Source: G965230065 sp965230065 (GTDB taxonomy: Bacteria; Bacteroidota; Bacteroidia; Cytophagales; Cyclobacteriaceae). From it: 64,000 nt of DNA. Made by a program: the position numbers and the translations under genes. Where the stretch lies: NCBI GenBank assembly GCA_965230065.1, contig OZ245942.1, positions 806,001-870,000 of the forward strand, given 5' to 3'. Numbering within the stretch: the stretch's first letter is position 1; every line of letters starts with the position of its first letter. Shown here in pieces: positions 9,465 to 18,298 of the stretch. Below the pieces are notes generated by a model. It saw nothing but the letters and a program-made list of their open reading frames with translations. It was not told where the DNA came from and ran no database searches.

Positions 9465-10394
9465 CTAAATTAGGGGAAACCCACTTTTCATCTTTCCTGT
9501 GAAAGATAAGTCCTTAAGATCGGGGTCTTGCAAAACAATATCTACTTCATATATATGCTCTAATTGCTGGGTTACAGCTGATAGAGAAGTATTGCGGAAT
9601 ACAAGATGGCGACTTAACCAGCTTAAATAATTATCTACATCGCTCTTTATCCGTTCAATAGTATTATTAGATTTTAAAATACCCACATCCCCCGCTTCAA
9701 GTAAGACTGACTCACTATTTGCTTCCTGTACAGGCTGTATGACTACTTTTCCCTCTGTTACTGCAATTACGACTAAGCTATCTATCTCCTTTACATTAAA
9801 GGAAGTACCTACCACTCTAATAGCAGCTCTTTGGGTATGGATGATAAAGGGCTTCTCTTTATTTTTGGCTATATCAAAATAGGCTTCTCCTTTTAATCGT
9901 ACACCTCTTCTATCTTCTCGATAAAATTGCTTCGGATAATAAATGCTACTTTGAGCATTTAAACGAACAGTTGAGCCATCTGCAAGTTGTACCTTAGCCA
10001 TCTGCCCCTCGGCAGTGGATGCTTCTGTTTGGCTGATAAATTCCTGGCCTTTCTGAAGATAAGTTGGAAAATATAAAACACTTAATCCACTTATTATCAA
10101 TAACACTATCATGGCTGCAACTGAGCGAGCAGAAAGCATTTTTACAACCTTAGGCCTCTCTAAATTGCCAGCAGTAACAATCTTACTCTTGATAGTTTCA
10201 TTGAGGGCTAGTTGGTGTTCTTCACTCAGCATATTTTGATCAGGAGTGTTTTCCCATAATTCTTTCATCAATGCTTCGAACTCAATATTGTCCTGCTGAC
10301 TCGACAACATTTGAACTACCTGTCTAGCTTCTGACTTGGAACAAGTATTGGTTATGAACTTCTGTAACAGTATTTTATTTTCTTGTTGACCCAC
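9465..10394 (-). CDS. FecR-family anti-sigma factor, C-terminus clipped by IS3 element
   Basis: Inner-membrane partner of the ECF sigma encoded just upstream; it relays the SusC/TonB signal. It has a cytoplasmic N-terminal segment (residues about 1-90), one membrane helix near residues 93-112 (MIVLLIISGLSVLYFP), then the FecR domain (VQLADGSTVRLNAQSSIYYP, GEAYFDIAKNKEKPFII). The C-terminal STN-like domain (DUF4974) begins but stops after FTGKMKSGFPLI. The final TAG overlaps the terminal repeat of the IS, so some tens of residues are missing. The start codon is GTG. The signalling partner susC is also broken, so regulation is probably lost. Confidence 0.88.
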   Translation of the reverse strand: MGQQENKILLQKFITNTCSKSEARQVVQMLSSQQDNIEFEALMKELWENTPDQNMLSEEHQLALNETIKSKIVTAGNLERPKVVKMLSARSVAAMIVLLIISGLSVLYFPTYLQKGQEFISQTEASTAEGQMAKVQLADGSTVRLNAQSSIYYPKQFYREDRRGVRLKGEAYFDIAKNKEKPFIIHTQRAAIRVVGTSFNVKEIDSLVVIAVTEGKVVIQPVQEANSESVLLEAGDVGILKSNNTIERIKSDVDNYLSWLSRHLVFRNTSLSAVTQQLEHIYEVDIVLQDPDLKDLSFTGKMKSGFPLI

Positions 10395-10486
10395 ACTAAA
10401 GTTGTGATATTATTATCCGTATCAATTTTACTCAACCTTAATACGTTTGAGATAGGGGACGACTACTACAGAAGATTAATTTTTTT

Positions 10487-11095
10487 TTACAAATACAGAA
10501 TCATCAAAATCAATACGAGAGAAAGGTCAGTTTGTAGCATAAGTTGTTCCCGAATAAACTTGAGTGATCTGGCTATTTGTTCTTTTACAGTATTGGGTGA
10601 AATGGAAAGCGTCTGTGCAATTTCGTCATATGACATCCCTTCTTCCCGACTCATTTTAAATATTTTCTGTCGTTGTTCAGGTAATTTTTCTATTACAGCT
10701 TCTGCTATTTTTTTTAAATCAGCATAAATAATGTCTTCTTCGGACTGATGGTGCAACAGCTCTACCCTGTGATAAAAGCTTTCAAAAAAGGAACTTTCTG
10801 CTGACTGATGCCGGAAATAATCTAAAATTGCATTTTTAGCAATTTTGAATAGAAAAGCACCAAAAGAATGGGTAGGGTTTAACAGAGATCTTTTCAGCCA
10901 GATTTTTAGAAAAATATCCTGGACCAAATCATCAGCAATATCTCTCGATTTCACAAAGCCAAAACAATATATAAATAGCTTACTCTGATAGCGCCGATAA
11001 AGTACTTCAAACGCTACTTCACTACCTTGTTGCAAAGACAAGATATATTTTTTTTCGTCAGAAAGATGATATTTACTCACAAGGGTTACAACCAA
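10487..11095 (-). CDS. ECF RNA polymerase sigma factor (FecI-like)
   Basis: A sigma-70 family factor of the extracytoplasmic type found next to fecR in Bacteroidota. Region 2 is visible as FEVLYRRYQSKLFIYCFGFVKS and DIADDLVQDIFLKIW. Region 4 is LPEQRQKIFKMSREEGMSYDEIAQTLSISPNTVKEQIARSL. The longest frame opens with TTG at 11095; an in-frame GTG a few codons later (VSKYHLSDEKK) is an equally likely start. It is followed by fecR on the same strand and once controlled the sus genes below. Confidence 0.9.
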   Translation of the reverse strand: MVVTLVSKYHLSDEKKYILSLQQGSEVAFEVLYRRYQSKLFIYCFGFVKSRDIADDLVQDIFLKIWLKRSLLNPTHSFGAFLFKIAKNAILDYFRHQSAESSFFESFYHRVELLHHQSEEDIIYADLKKIAEAVIEKLPEQRQKIFKMSREEGMSYDEIAQTLSISPNTVKEQIARSLKFIREQLMLQTDLSLVLILMILYL

Positions 11096-11224
11096 TTTTT
11101 TTCAAAAGAATAAAAACAATAGAATACATGCATAGTTAGCTGCATTATCCTTTTGTTAATTTTGATCGTTTCTTTGGAAGGTGTAATTAAACCTAAACTT
11201 ACTTGTATGCATTGTATAGTTCTA

Positions 11225-11653
11225 GACTGGCTGATGAAAGAAATCAGAAAAGTGCACCAATATGTGTAGTTCAGTGTACATACCCCTACCCAGATGGCGC
11301 TGGCCGAATACCTGGCTGACGAAAAAAATTACGCAGGATTAGCCGCATTTTACCAGCAAAAGCGGGATTTGTTTTTAGAACTGATGAAGGATTTACCTTT
11401 CAAAACTGTACCATCCAAAGGCACCTATTTTCAGCTATTTTCCTATAAAAACTTTAGTAACGAGCCTGACCAGGCTTTGGCTGAATACTTGACGAAAAAA
11501 GCAAAAGTAGCCAGTATTCCTGTTAGCGTTTTTTATCATAACCAAACTGACCACCAGTACCTGAGATTTTGTTTTGCGAAAGGGGATGATACTTTGCGAA
11601 AGGCGGTTGTGTTGTTGGAGAAATGGTGGAATACTTATCAACCAAAGAAATGA
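11225..11653 (+). pseudogene. Aminotransferase 3' fragment (second copy)
   Basis: A truncated second copy of the aminotransferase at 3054-4226. Positions 11225-11597 match 3813-4185 with about 12 mismatches. After that the C-terminus differs: TLRKAVVLLEKWWNTYQPKK here against TLQEAAGFLHSMLNP in the full gene. An in-frame TAG at 11267-11269 replaces a CAG codon, and everything upstream, including the PLP lysine, is missing. It is either the leftover of a tandem paralogue or the displaced native 3' end. The ORF reading from 11294 is unlikely to make a functional protein. Confidence 0.88.
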
Positions 11654-11661
11654 TTCTGTAA

Positions 11662-12477
11662 TTATAACTTTTCTTTAAATGCCTTTCTCATCATTTTTTC
11701 ATTGTTTTTCCCAAAAAACTGAGGAGCTATTCGTGTGGCAAAAAAAGAGGTTATTCGGTTGGAAACACCGGGGATAATGGATGCTTTTTTTCCAAATTGC
11801 TGCATAGCTTCTTTAGCTACCTCTCCGGTTGTCATCAGTTTCATGGGTGTTTTACTCCAATCAATATCTTTTCCAATCGTTTCAGACATAGGGGTACTGG
11901 TAAGCCCAGGCGACAAAACCGAAATAGTTACTCCTTTTTCACGAAGTTCAGACCGTAAAGAAAGACCAAAATTAATAATATAAGCCTTACTCGCCGCATA
12001 ACTCGAGAAGTATGGACTTATCATATGTCCTGTAAGGCTAGCCACCAATAGAATGCCCCCTTTTCCTTTAGCTGTCATTGCTTTTGCAAAATGATGAGTA
12101 AGCAACATGGTACTTTGAATATTAAGGTGAATCAGCTTTGACTCATCATCAACAAGCCTATCAGTAAACAGCCCATGGCTTTCCATTCCTGCAGCATGTA
12201 CAAAGAACCCTATATCAAATGCGTTTGACTGCTCTATAACCTCTTGAATACCTTTTTGGGTACTGAGGTCGGCTAAGATTAAATGAACTTTAGTACCATA
12301 TTTCCCGCTTATGCCCTTACTTAGTTCTTCCAGCTTTTCCATATTCCTTCCTACAATGATGAGATTAAAGTCTAGTTGCGCTAATTCTAAAGTAATAGCT
12401 TTTCCTATACCAGAGGATGCACCTGTAACCAGTGCCCAAGAACCATATTTTTCTCGAAAATCAATCTGTTTTGTCAT
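11662..12477 (-). CDS. Short-chain dehydrogenase/reductase (SDR) family oxidoreductase
   Basis: A classical NAD(P)-dependent SDR of about 271 residues. From the ATG at 12477 it reads MTKQIDFREKYGSWALVTG. It has the glycine-rich TGASSGIGK motif, an NVQ-type N-A-like segment (VHAAGMES), catalytic serine in LLVASLTG and the YAASK active-site Tyr/Lys. A longer frame extends upstream to 12726 but is low-complexity and crosses the operator region, so I reject that start. It is divergent from the HxlR regulator at 12569 and is its probable target. The substrate is unknown. Confidence 0.9.
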   Translation of the reverse strand: MTKQIDFREKYGSWALVTGASSGIGKAITLELAQLDFNLIIVGRNMEKLEELSKGISGKYGTKVHLILADLSTQKGIQEVIEQSNAFDIGFFVHAAGMESHGLFTDRLVDDESKLIHLNIQSTMLLTHHFAKAMTAKGKGGILLVASLTGHMISPYFSSYAASKAYIINFGLSLRSELREKGVTISVLSPGLTSTPMSETIGKDIDWSKTPMKLMTTGEVAKEAMQQFGKKASIIPGVSNRITSFFATRIAPQFFGKNNEKMMRKAFKEKL

Positions 12478-12499
12478 GTTTAATAAATTTGATGTATTT

Positions 12500-12544
12500 T
12501 TACTTTCAAAACAAAAGTAATAATTACTTTCAAAATAGAAGTAA
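12500..12544. promoter_or_regulatory. Two tandem palindromic operators for the HxlR regulator
   Basis: Two 21-bp near-palindromes with the same plan lie at 12500-12520 and 12524-12544: TTACTTT, a short A-rich spacer, then (A/G)AAGTAA. Their centres are 24 bp apart. They fill the gap between the divergent SDR and HxlR genes. Binding by the adjacent HxlR protein is inferred from position and symmetry. Confidence 0.72.
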
Positions 12545-12568
12545 AAAAGAAGAATAATTTGAAAAAAA

Positions 12569-12976
12569 ATGAAATATCGCTCTAATTGCCCTATCAGTTC
12601 AGCACTGGATATCTTAGGAGATAAATGGTCTTTGCTAATAATCCGGGATATTATGTTTGGCAAAAAGACCACCTTTAAAGAGTTCTCAGCTTCAACCGAA
12701 AAAATAGCAAGTGGTATACTGGCCAACCGTCTGGCAAAGCTTGTATCTATGGGAATACTTCAAAAAGGAAAGCTGCCTGACAATAAGAAAACGGTAATTT
12801 ACTCTCTCACCCAGCGGGGCATTGAACTGCTACCCGTAATTGTAGACCTGATTTTATGGAGTGATCATAATCTTGATGATCATATAAATAATGGGATGAA
12901 GGAATTGGCGAAAAAAATCCGCAAAGACCGGGATGGTTTTATTAAGAATTATTCGGAACATTTGAGGACGATGTGA
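12569..12976 (+). CDS. HxlR-family winged-helix transcriptional regulator
   Basis: A 135-residue HxlR protein. The N-terminal CPISSALDILGDKWSLLIIRDIMFGK contains the characteristic cysteine (C8) and the GDKW motif. The winged helix follows (TFKEFSASTEKIASGILANRLAKLVSMGIL) with the wing YSLTQRGIELLPVI. Such proteins often sense electrophiles or oxidants through the N-terminal cysteine and control a divergent reductase gene, as found here. Sensing is inferred. Confidence 0.94.
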   Translation: MKYRSNCPISSALDILGDKWSLLIIRDIMFGKKTTFKEFSASTEKIASGILANRLAKLVSMGILQKGKLPDNKKTVIYSLTQRGIELLPVIVDLILWSDHNLDDHINNGMKELAKKIRKDRDGFIKNYSEHLRTM

Positions 12977-13106
12977 TTTTTAAACAACACCTAATCAATT
13001 ATCTCAATGCCACTTTTATTTATTACTGAAAAAGATAATTGGATTTACCACTGAATATCTGAAATCCAATTTTTTTCTAACTCCACGATTCTTTACATTT
13101 ATTCCC

Positions 13107-13913
13107 ATGAAAAATTTACCACTACCGCTGAAAGTATCGCTCATCCAGTCTGAACTGCACTGGCATAACATAGACGCCAACCTGGCTATGTTTGAGGAAA
13201 AAATATGGCAAATTGGAGAGGAAACTGACCTGATTATTCTGCCAGAAATGTTCAATACCGGCTTTACCCAGGCTGCTGAAGAAATGGCCGAACCCATGAA
13301 CAGCAAAACTTTCCGGTGGATGCGGCAACAGTCCATGCAAACCAAAGCGGTGGTAACGGGCAGTTATATTGTGCGGGAAAACGGCAATTTTTACAACCGC
13401 ATGCTGTGGATGGAGCCGGATGGCAATTTTGATTTTTATGACAAACGCCACCTTTTCAGGATGGCTAAAGAGCATCATGTCTTTTCAGCCGGACATTCAC
13501 TGCTCATCAAAAAACTGAAAGGATGGCGGGTGTGCCCAATGGTTTGCTACGACCTGCGCTTCCCGGTGTGGAGTCGTAACCGGGTAATACATGAAAACAC
13601 CTTAAAATACGATGTGCTAATTTATGTAGCTAACTGGCCCGCTGCTAGGTCTGCGGCCTGGTATACCTTGTTACAGGCCCGTGCTATTGAGAACCTGGGC
13701 TATGTGGTTGGGGTAAACCGTGTGGGTACAGATGGTAACGATATTGCCTATGATGGGAAATCAGCCGTGATTGACCCAAAAGGTAATGCACTGTTTTACC
13801 AGAAAAGCGGCAGTGTTATCCATACGGCGTCTCTTGATTATGAAAGTTTGGCAGCTTATCGGGAAAAGTTTCCAGCCCATTTTGATGCTGATTCGTTTAC
13901 GCTGGCTACTTAA
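13107..13913 (+). CDS. Carbon-nitrogen hydrolase, omega-amidase (YafV/Nit2) type
   Basis: A nitrilase-superfamily amidase of 268 residues. The catalytic triad is visible: E47 in LPEMFNTGF, K113 in FYDKRHLF and C147 in VCYDLRFPVWSRN. This family hydrolyses alpha-ketoglutaramate-like products of glutamine transaminases and is typically encoded beside a YbdL-type methionine aminotransferase. Here that partner lies at 3054, separated by accessory DNA. It overlaps the 3' end of the convergent gene at 13906 by 8 bp. Confidence 0.92.
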   Translation: MKNLPLPLKVSLIQSELHWHNIDANLAMFEEKIWQIGEETDLIILPEMFNTGFTQAAEEMAEPMNSKTFRWMRQQSMQTKAVVTGSYIVRENGNFYNRMLWMEPDGNFDFYDKRHLFRMAKEHHVFSAGHSLLIKKLKGWRVCPMVCYDLRFPVWSRNRVIHENTLKYDVLIYVANWPAARSAAWYTLLQARAIENLGYVVGVNRVGTDGNDIAYDGKSAVIDPKGNALFYQKSGSVIHTASLDYESLAAYREKFPAHFDADSFTLAT

Positions 13914-14310
13914 AAAATTGTAAACATAAAGCTTTTTGTTCTTCTAAAGACTGATTGGTATAAAAATGTGTTTCCCCCAGTACTCTTCCCATTTTTTCCA
14001 GGACTGGATCAGAACCATTGAGGATGAGTTTTATTTCTTTGATTTTCTGACGCACAGCTTTGTTGAGTAATTTTATGGCAACACTTTTTTGCTGAACCGG
14101 GGCAGGTGCTTCACATTCAATTACAATCAATATTTTTTTTGAATGTTCCAGTAACAGTACGGCATAATCTGACAAAAGTGCCTCTGAATGATTGTCAAAA
14201 TCGTAGCAGGTTATTTGGAAGGGCTGATCTTCAATCCAACGAAACAAAGGAAGTTGATAAGAAAATATAGCTTCCCGGGCCATGGTGATATGAATTAATG
14301 CCTGCTGCAC
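13906..14310 (-). CDS. Hypothetical protein (about 125-134 residues)
   Basis: I do not recognise this protein. It is soluble with no signal peptide, and contains a strand-rich middle (YAVLLLEHSKKILIVIECEAP) and a basic helix (KSVAIKLLNKAVRQKIKEIKLILNG). The longest frame begins with GTG at 14310; an ATG at 14283 (MAREAIFSYQLPLFRW) is at least as likely. It follows the VCBS protein gene at 14322 by 11 bp on the same strand, so it is probably cotranscribed. Codon usage looks like that of its neighbours. Confidence 0.7.
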   Translation of the reverse strand: MQQALIHITMAREAIFSYQLPLFRWIEDQPFQITCYDFDNHSEALLSDYAVLLLEHSKKILIVIECEAPAPVQQKSVAIKLLNKAVRQKIKEIKLILNGSDPVLEKMGRVLGETHFYTNQSLEEQKALCLQFFK

Positions 14311-14321
14311 TTTTCTTTTTA

Positions 14322-16535
14322 TTATTCGGTGATGATGAGCCGCTTTTCTACTGTTTTTTCCTGACTGATTATTTTAACTATGTACACGCCCGCAGAAAGC
14401 GCAACATCAAAAACCGCTTTTCCATGTGCATCTGCTGTTTCCCTTACTACCTCTTGCCCTGATAAGGAGTTTATCTGGACAACCGCATCCTGACCTGATT
14501 GAATACTAAAATAAGTGCTTGACGATTCGCTGAAAATAATATCTTCCCGTCTTTCGGCCGGAATTCTGTAAAAAGTTCGTAAAAAACTTAGACCGCCTCC
14601 CCGGCTACCCACTACCAAGCCCGGTTTACCATCTTTAAAAAGATCAGCGCTGGCAAACCAGGATTGCTCCCCCAGCCTGCTCCGGGAAAAGTTTTGCAAC
14701 AAAGGGTTCCACAAAACCTGGGTTTGGGGTGAAATATCTGATGAAGGGGTGGCATCATCTTGCCCAGTGAAAAAATCGCTGTATATCTGCAATACTCCAC
14801 TACCGTTTGAAACGATCAGTTCGTCAGTTTGATTTGCATCCATATCGCTGATTGCCAGCGATAAATTACGCGTGGAAGGGCTGCCCTTGATTCCCCCAAA
14901 GCTATCATCAACCTGTTCCCAATAAGGTTTTAGTGGGTCGGATGAAATATTGCGGTAATATACCAGATTACCCATTTGCCGCGCCAGCAGCATGTCTGTC
15001 ATCCCATCTTTATTTACATCATAGAAAACAGGGTTGTCACGAAAATTAAAAGTAATTTCCAGTTTTTTGGCTGCTTCTGCCTTGTACTCATATTCGCTAT
15101 TTGGCTTTGCCATATTTTCTAATAAATACAAATGAGCTTTGCCATATTCGCCTGAAGGCGTACCGGAGATGAGCAGTTCGGGCTGTTGGTCAGCGTTTAG
15201 GTCAGTAAAAGCTATTTTAATGTCTTTCAGTTTCAGTTGGCTCAGTTTTGCATAGTCGGCTGTTTTAAAGTTGAACTCAGGGCTTATAGGTGTTCCAGTA
15301 TTTTCATAAAGTGTAACTGCCCCATAGAACCCGTCCTGGTTTAAACTCCCTCTTTCTCCCAAAAACAAATCCTGGTCGCCATCAGCATCGTAGTCGGTAA
15401 ATGCTGGCACGGCGTTTTCGCCAATATCAATCATTTTTTCTTGCAAAAAACCTCTGCTTTCCAACACAAAAGCCGAGTTTTCATCGGTACCTGTATTTTT
15501 ATAAAACCAATTGGAAGCTGAAAAATTGACCTTATCTCCAATATTGAAAAAGGTATTGGGCGCAATTAAAAGATCACGACTTCCATCAAAATTTAAATCT
15601 TCATTATAAGCAGTCGGAAAGATGTGAAAATTAACCGGGGCGGAAGCATTTGGAATTTCATTTTGAAATGAAGTAAAAAGGGCTTCTTCTGGCGTACCTA
15701 CATTTTCCATATAATAAAGTTCGTTGCAGGTTTCGTGCCCTACCAGCAGGTCTTTGTCTTTGTCGTTATCCAAATCTATGGCAAGTATGCTTTTGCCCCC
15801 GGCGTGCACATATTCCGTGGGTTCTGTGCTTGCTTTTCCTTCCAGTTCGGCACAACGCTGCCCAAATGCAAATTTATTACAATCGCACTCTTCAAAGTTT
15901 CCCCACTGCCGGGTAATCCGTTCAAAAATCAGTTCACGACAATCACCATAATTTTCCACACTCAAATTTTTATGGTGCTCAATAAACCCGCCCACGGCAA
16001 AGTTATATACCAAAATATCCAGGTCGCCATCATTATCCAGGTCGCTGATGCCGGGAATATCGGTGCCGTTTACCTGCAAATTTACTTTCCCGGAAGAACC
16101 CTGGGTAAGTACGGGATCAGCCACGGTTTTCCATGAAAGCAGTCCATTTTCACCCGTTGTGTTCTGATAAACTGTCATGCCAAAGCGGGAACTGGTGAAA
16201 ATATCTTTTTTTCCATCGCAATTATAATCGGCCAATAATATCCAGTTACGGATATTTTTTGGAAAAAGCTGCTCAAATTCCGGGGCATACTTGTATTGCC
16301 TATTTACGCCTAAAAAGGTTTTAAGCTTGTTCGAAGTTCTGTCAAAGATGACCAGGTCTTGCGTTCCATCCGCATTTAAGTCGATGGTGTTGTATTGCCC
16401 GGCATTCAGCCCTCCGGCCCAGGCATGGGTAAGCAAAGTATCATTTTTTATAATGGGTACCGATTGCTCATATTCAAAATAATACTGCGCCTGTAATGAA
16501 AAAGGTAGCAGAAGAAAAAAAATAAGTATCCTCAT
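14322..16535 (-). CDS. FG-GAP/VCBS repeat protein with T9SS type A sorting domain
   Basis: A secreted protein of 737 residues, with signal peptide MRILIFFLLLPFSLQAQ. Many calcium-binding-like FG-GAP/VCBS repeats follow, including DLNADGTQDLVIFD, DYNCDGKKDIF, DLDNDGDLDIL, DLDNDKDKDLLVG, DYDADGDQDLFLG and DMDANQTDELIVS, and together form one or more beta-propellers. The last ~70 residues (VVQINSLSGQEV, AGVYIVKII, EKRLIITE) are a type A sorting domain for export by the type IX system. The ligand is unknown. Confidence 0.9.
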   Translation of the reverse strand: MRILIFFLLLPFSLQAQYYFEYEQSVPIIKNDTLLTHAWAGGLNAGQYNTIDLNADGTQDLVIFDRTSNKLKTFLGVNRQYKYAPEFEQLFPKNIRNWILLADYNCDGKKDIFTSSRFGMTVYQNTTGENGLLSWKTVADPVLTQGSSGKVNLQVNGTDIPGISDLDNDGDLDILVYNFAVGGFIEHHKNLSVENYGDCRELIFERITRQWGNFEECDCNKFAFGQRCAELEGKASTEPTEYVHAGGKSILAIDLDNDKDKDLLVGHETCNELYYMENVGTPEEALFTSFQNEIPNASAPVNFHIFPTAYNEDLNFDGSRDLLIAPNTFFNIGDKVNFSASNWFYKNTGTDENSAFVLESRGFLQEKMIDIGENAVPAFTDYDADGDQDLFLGERGSLNQDGFYGAVTLYENTGTPISPEFNFKTADYAKLSQLKLKDIKIAFTDLNADQQPELLISGTPSGEYGKAHLYLLENMAKPNSEYEYKAEAAKKLEITFNFRDNPVFYDVNKDGMTDMLLARQMGNLVYYRNISSDPLKPYWEQVDDSFGGIKGSPSTRNLSLAISDMDANQTDELIVSNGSGVLQIYSDFFTGQDDATPSSDISPQTQVLWNPLLQNFSRSRLGEQSWFASADLFKDGKPGLVVGSRGGGLSFLRTFYRIPAERREDIIFSESSSTYFSIQSGQDAVVQINSLSGQEVVRETADAHGKAVFDVALSAGVYIVKIISQEKTVEKRLIITE

Positions 16536-16541
16536 AAACCT

Positions 16542-16575
16542 AAAAAGCCGGCCGGGAATTTCCTCCCCAGCCGGC
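16542..16575 (-). terminator. Rho-independent terminator of the S41 peptidase gene
   Basis: GCCGGCCGGG at 16547-16556 pairs with CCCAGCCGGC at 16566-16575 with one mismatch. Read on the minus strand it is followed by TTTTT. It lies between the stop of the S41 gene and the start of the VCBS gene, so the latter needs its own promoter. Confidence 0.8.
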
Positions 16576-16616
16576 CAAAAATATTATTATTGAAACAATT
16601 ACTTTCTCAATCCATC

Positions 16617-18278
16617 CTATTTTGTGCCTGCCAGCAGACTGTCATATTGCTCTTGGTCGTTGAGTACTTCAACAGCCGCTTTCACAACCGGGTCATCATC
16701 AAAGGCATTTTCTATCTGTCCTTGCTCCAGGTAATAGCGGGAAACAATTTCCTGCTCCAGCTGCACTTTGATTTCTTCCTTAAATTTTTTCAGGTCAGAT
16801 TCTTTATTGTGCTGTACCTTTTTGCGCAAAGCCACAACCTGCTCTTCAATATCTTCATAATACTTTTCATCTTTAGCCGATTCGATCAGGTCATCAATGG
16901 TTTGTTCCACTTCGGTTACGTAATCGTAGTCTTTATCAGACAGCCAGCTTACAAACTTGGCGTATTCTTCATCGTTGATTTTAAAATCTTTAGCATCTAC
17001 AATATCAGAATGCGTATAATAATATTCTGTAGCATAGGCGAAAAACAGATTTTTCCTTATTAAACTAATGCTAATAGGTGCCAACCGCATAGGTTTTACT
17101 TCAATATCAGGGTTCACACCACCGCCATCCCATACGGTACGCCCATTTTTGGTTTGATAGGCTACTTTCAGTGAATCAGGTACTTTTCCTACACTTCCAT
17201 CATCGTTACGGTGGCTGTAATCAATGGCCTGAATACACCGTCCAGAAGGAGTGTAATATTTAGCCGTTGTAATTTTCAGCTGTGAGTTATAAGTAAGCGG
17301 GCGTGTGGCCTGTACCAAACCCTTACCAAATGTTCTTTCGCCAACCAATACGCCTCTGTCATAATCTTGGATTACGCCTGACACAATTTCCGCGGCCGAG
17401 GCAGAGGTACGACCGGTGAGTACAGCCACGGGCATGTCAATATCTACAGGTGCATCCAGGGTACGGTATGTCTTGTTCCAGTCGGTTACTTTTCCTTTGG
17501 TGCTTACTACCTCCCACCCTTTCGGAATAAACACATTGGACACATTTACCGATTCATTCAACAATCCACCGGGGTTGCCCCGCAGGTCAAAGATAATTTT
17601 TTCAGCACCATCAGCTTTTAGTTTTTTCAATGCGTTTTCCACTTCACGTCCGGCACCTGTGGTAAAGTTTGAAAGCTTAATGTATCCAACATCATCAGTA
17701 ACTTTTCCATAATAAGGCACATTGTCTACGGTAATGCGCTCACGGGTTATTTCCAAATCAATAGGCTCTTCTTTTCCGTAGCGCTTGATGGTTACATCCA
17801 GTTTGGTATTGGCCTGCCCCTTCAACAACTTGCTGATGTCGGAAACATTTTTATCGGATACATCAATACCATCAATGCTTAGAATTTCATCGCCGATTTT
17901 CAACCCGCTTTTGTCAGCCGGAAAGCCCTTGTAAGGCATTAAAATCAGGTTTTGGTCATTACGCCTGCCGATGATGGCACCAATACCGCCATACTGTCCG
18001 GTAGTCATGGTACGGTAATCTTCAATATCATCTTCGGGAATGTAATTGGTATAAGGGTCCAGCGAGCCCAGCATGGCATCTATGCCATCTTTGATAAGTG
18101 TGTTGGGGTTCACATCATCCACATAATACGTGTTCACTTCTTTAAAAAGCGTAGCAAAGATGTCCAGGTTTTTAGTAATGGCGAAATACTTATCACCCGG
18201 CCCTTCAAAGGCCAGCAACCCAACTACCAAAAACGGAAGGGCAATGACAGATGCTTTTTTAAATTTTTTCATACGCAT
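16617..18278 (-). CDS. S41 family C-terminal processing peptidase
   Basis: A periplasmic carboxyl-terminal protease of 553 residues. A hydrophobic signal anchor covers residues about 8-25. The PDZ domain is seen in YGGIGAIIGRR and GLKIGDEILSIDGIDV. The peptidase core has the substrate strand RGNPGGLLNESV, the catalytic serine in TSASAAE and the catalytic lysine in TFGKGLVQ. A charged helical C-terminal extension of about 150 residues follows, as in Bacteroidota CTPs. The first two methionines (18278 and 18272) are both possible starts. It ends at a strong terminator and sits just after rnpA on the same strand. Confidence 0.95.
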   Translation of the reverse strand: MRMKKFKKASVIALPFLVVGLLAFEGPGDKYFAITKNLDIFATLFKEVNTYYVDDVNPNTLIKDGIDAMLGSLDPYTNYIPEDDIEDYRTMTTGQYGGIGAIIGRRNDQNLILMPYKGFPADKSGLKIGDEILSIDGIDVSDKNVSDISKLLKGQANTKLDVTIKRYGKEEPIDLEITRERITVDNVPYYGKVTDDVGYIKLSNFTTGAGREVENALKKLKADGAEKIIFDLRGNPGGLLNESVNVSNVFIPKGWEVVSTKGKVTDWNKTYRTLDAPVDIDMPVAVLTGRTSASAAEIVSGVIQDYDRGVLVGERTFGKGLVQATRPLTYNSQLKITTAKYYTPSGRCIQAIDYSHRNDDGSVGKVPDSLKVAYQTKNGRTVWDGGGVNPDIEVKPMRLAPISISLIRKNLFFAYATEYYYTHSDIVDAKDFKINDEEYAKFVSWLSDKDYDYVTEVEQTIDDLIESAKDEKYYEDIEEQVVALRKKVQHNKESDLKKFKEEIKVQLEQEIVSRYYLEQGQIENAFDDDPVVKAAVEVLNDQEQYDSLLAGTK

Positions 18279-18298
18279 GATTCAAAAATATTTTACGG

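Larger units (their letters stand above)
8249..9466 (+). mobile_element. IS3-family insertion sequence
   Basis: A roughly 1.2-kb element with overlapping-frame orfA and orfB. The imperfect terminal repeats begin AGTAGACA at 8249 and end TGTCTACT at 9466. I do not see a convincing target duplication (left flank CGTTAA, right flank AAATTA). Its left end truncates susC and its right end truncates fecR. In an intact locus fecR is followed directly by susC, so about 2 kb of susC plus the fecR end appear to have been lost next to the IS. Confidence 0.88.

Noticed and set aside
4230..11224. Integrase or conjugation genes that would make the block an integrative element
   Set aside because: I found none; only the IS3 transposase is present, so an integrative element is only a hypothesis.
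12478..12726. N-terminal extension of the SDR gene
   Set aside because: It would cross the tandem palindromes and the start of the HxlR gene and gives an aromatic low-complexity leader; the SDR fold starts cleanly at the ATG at 12477.
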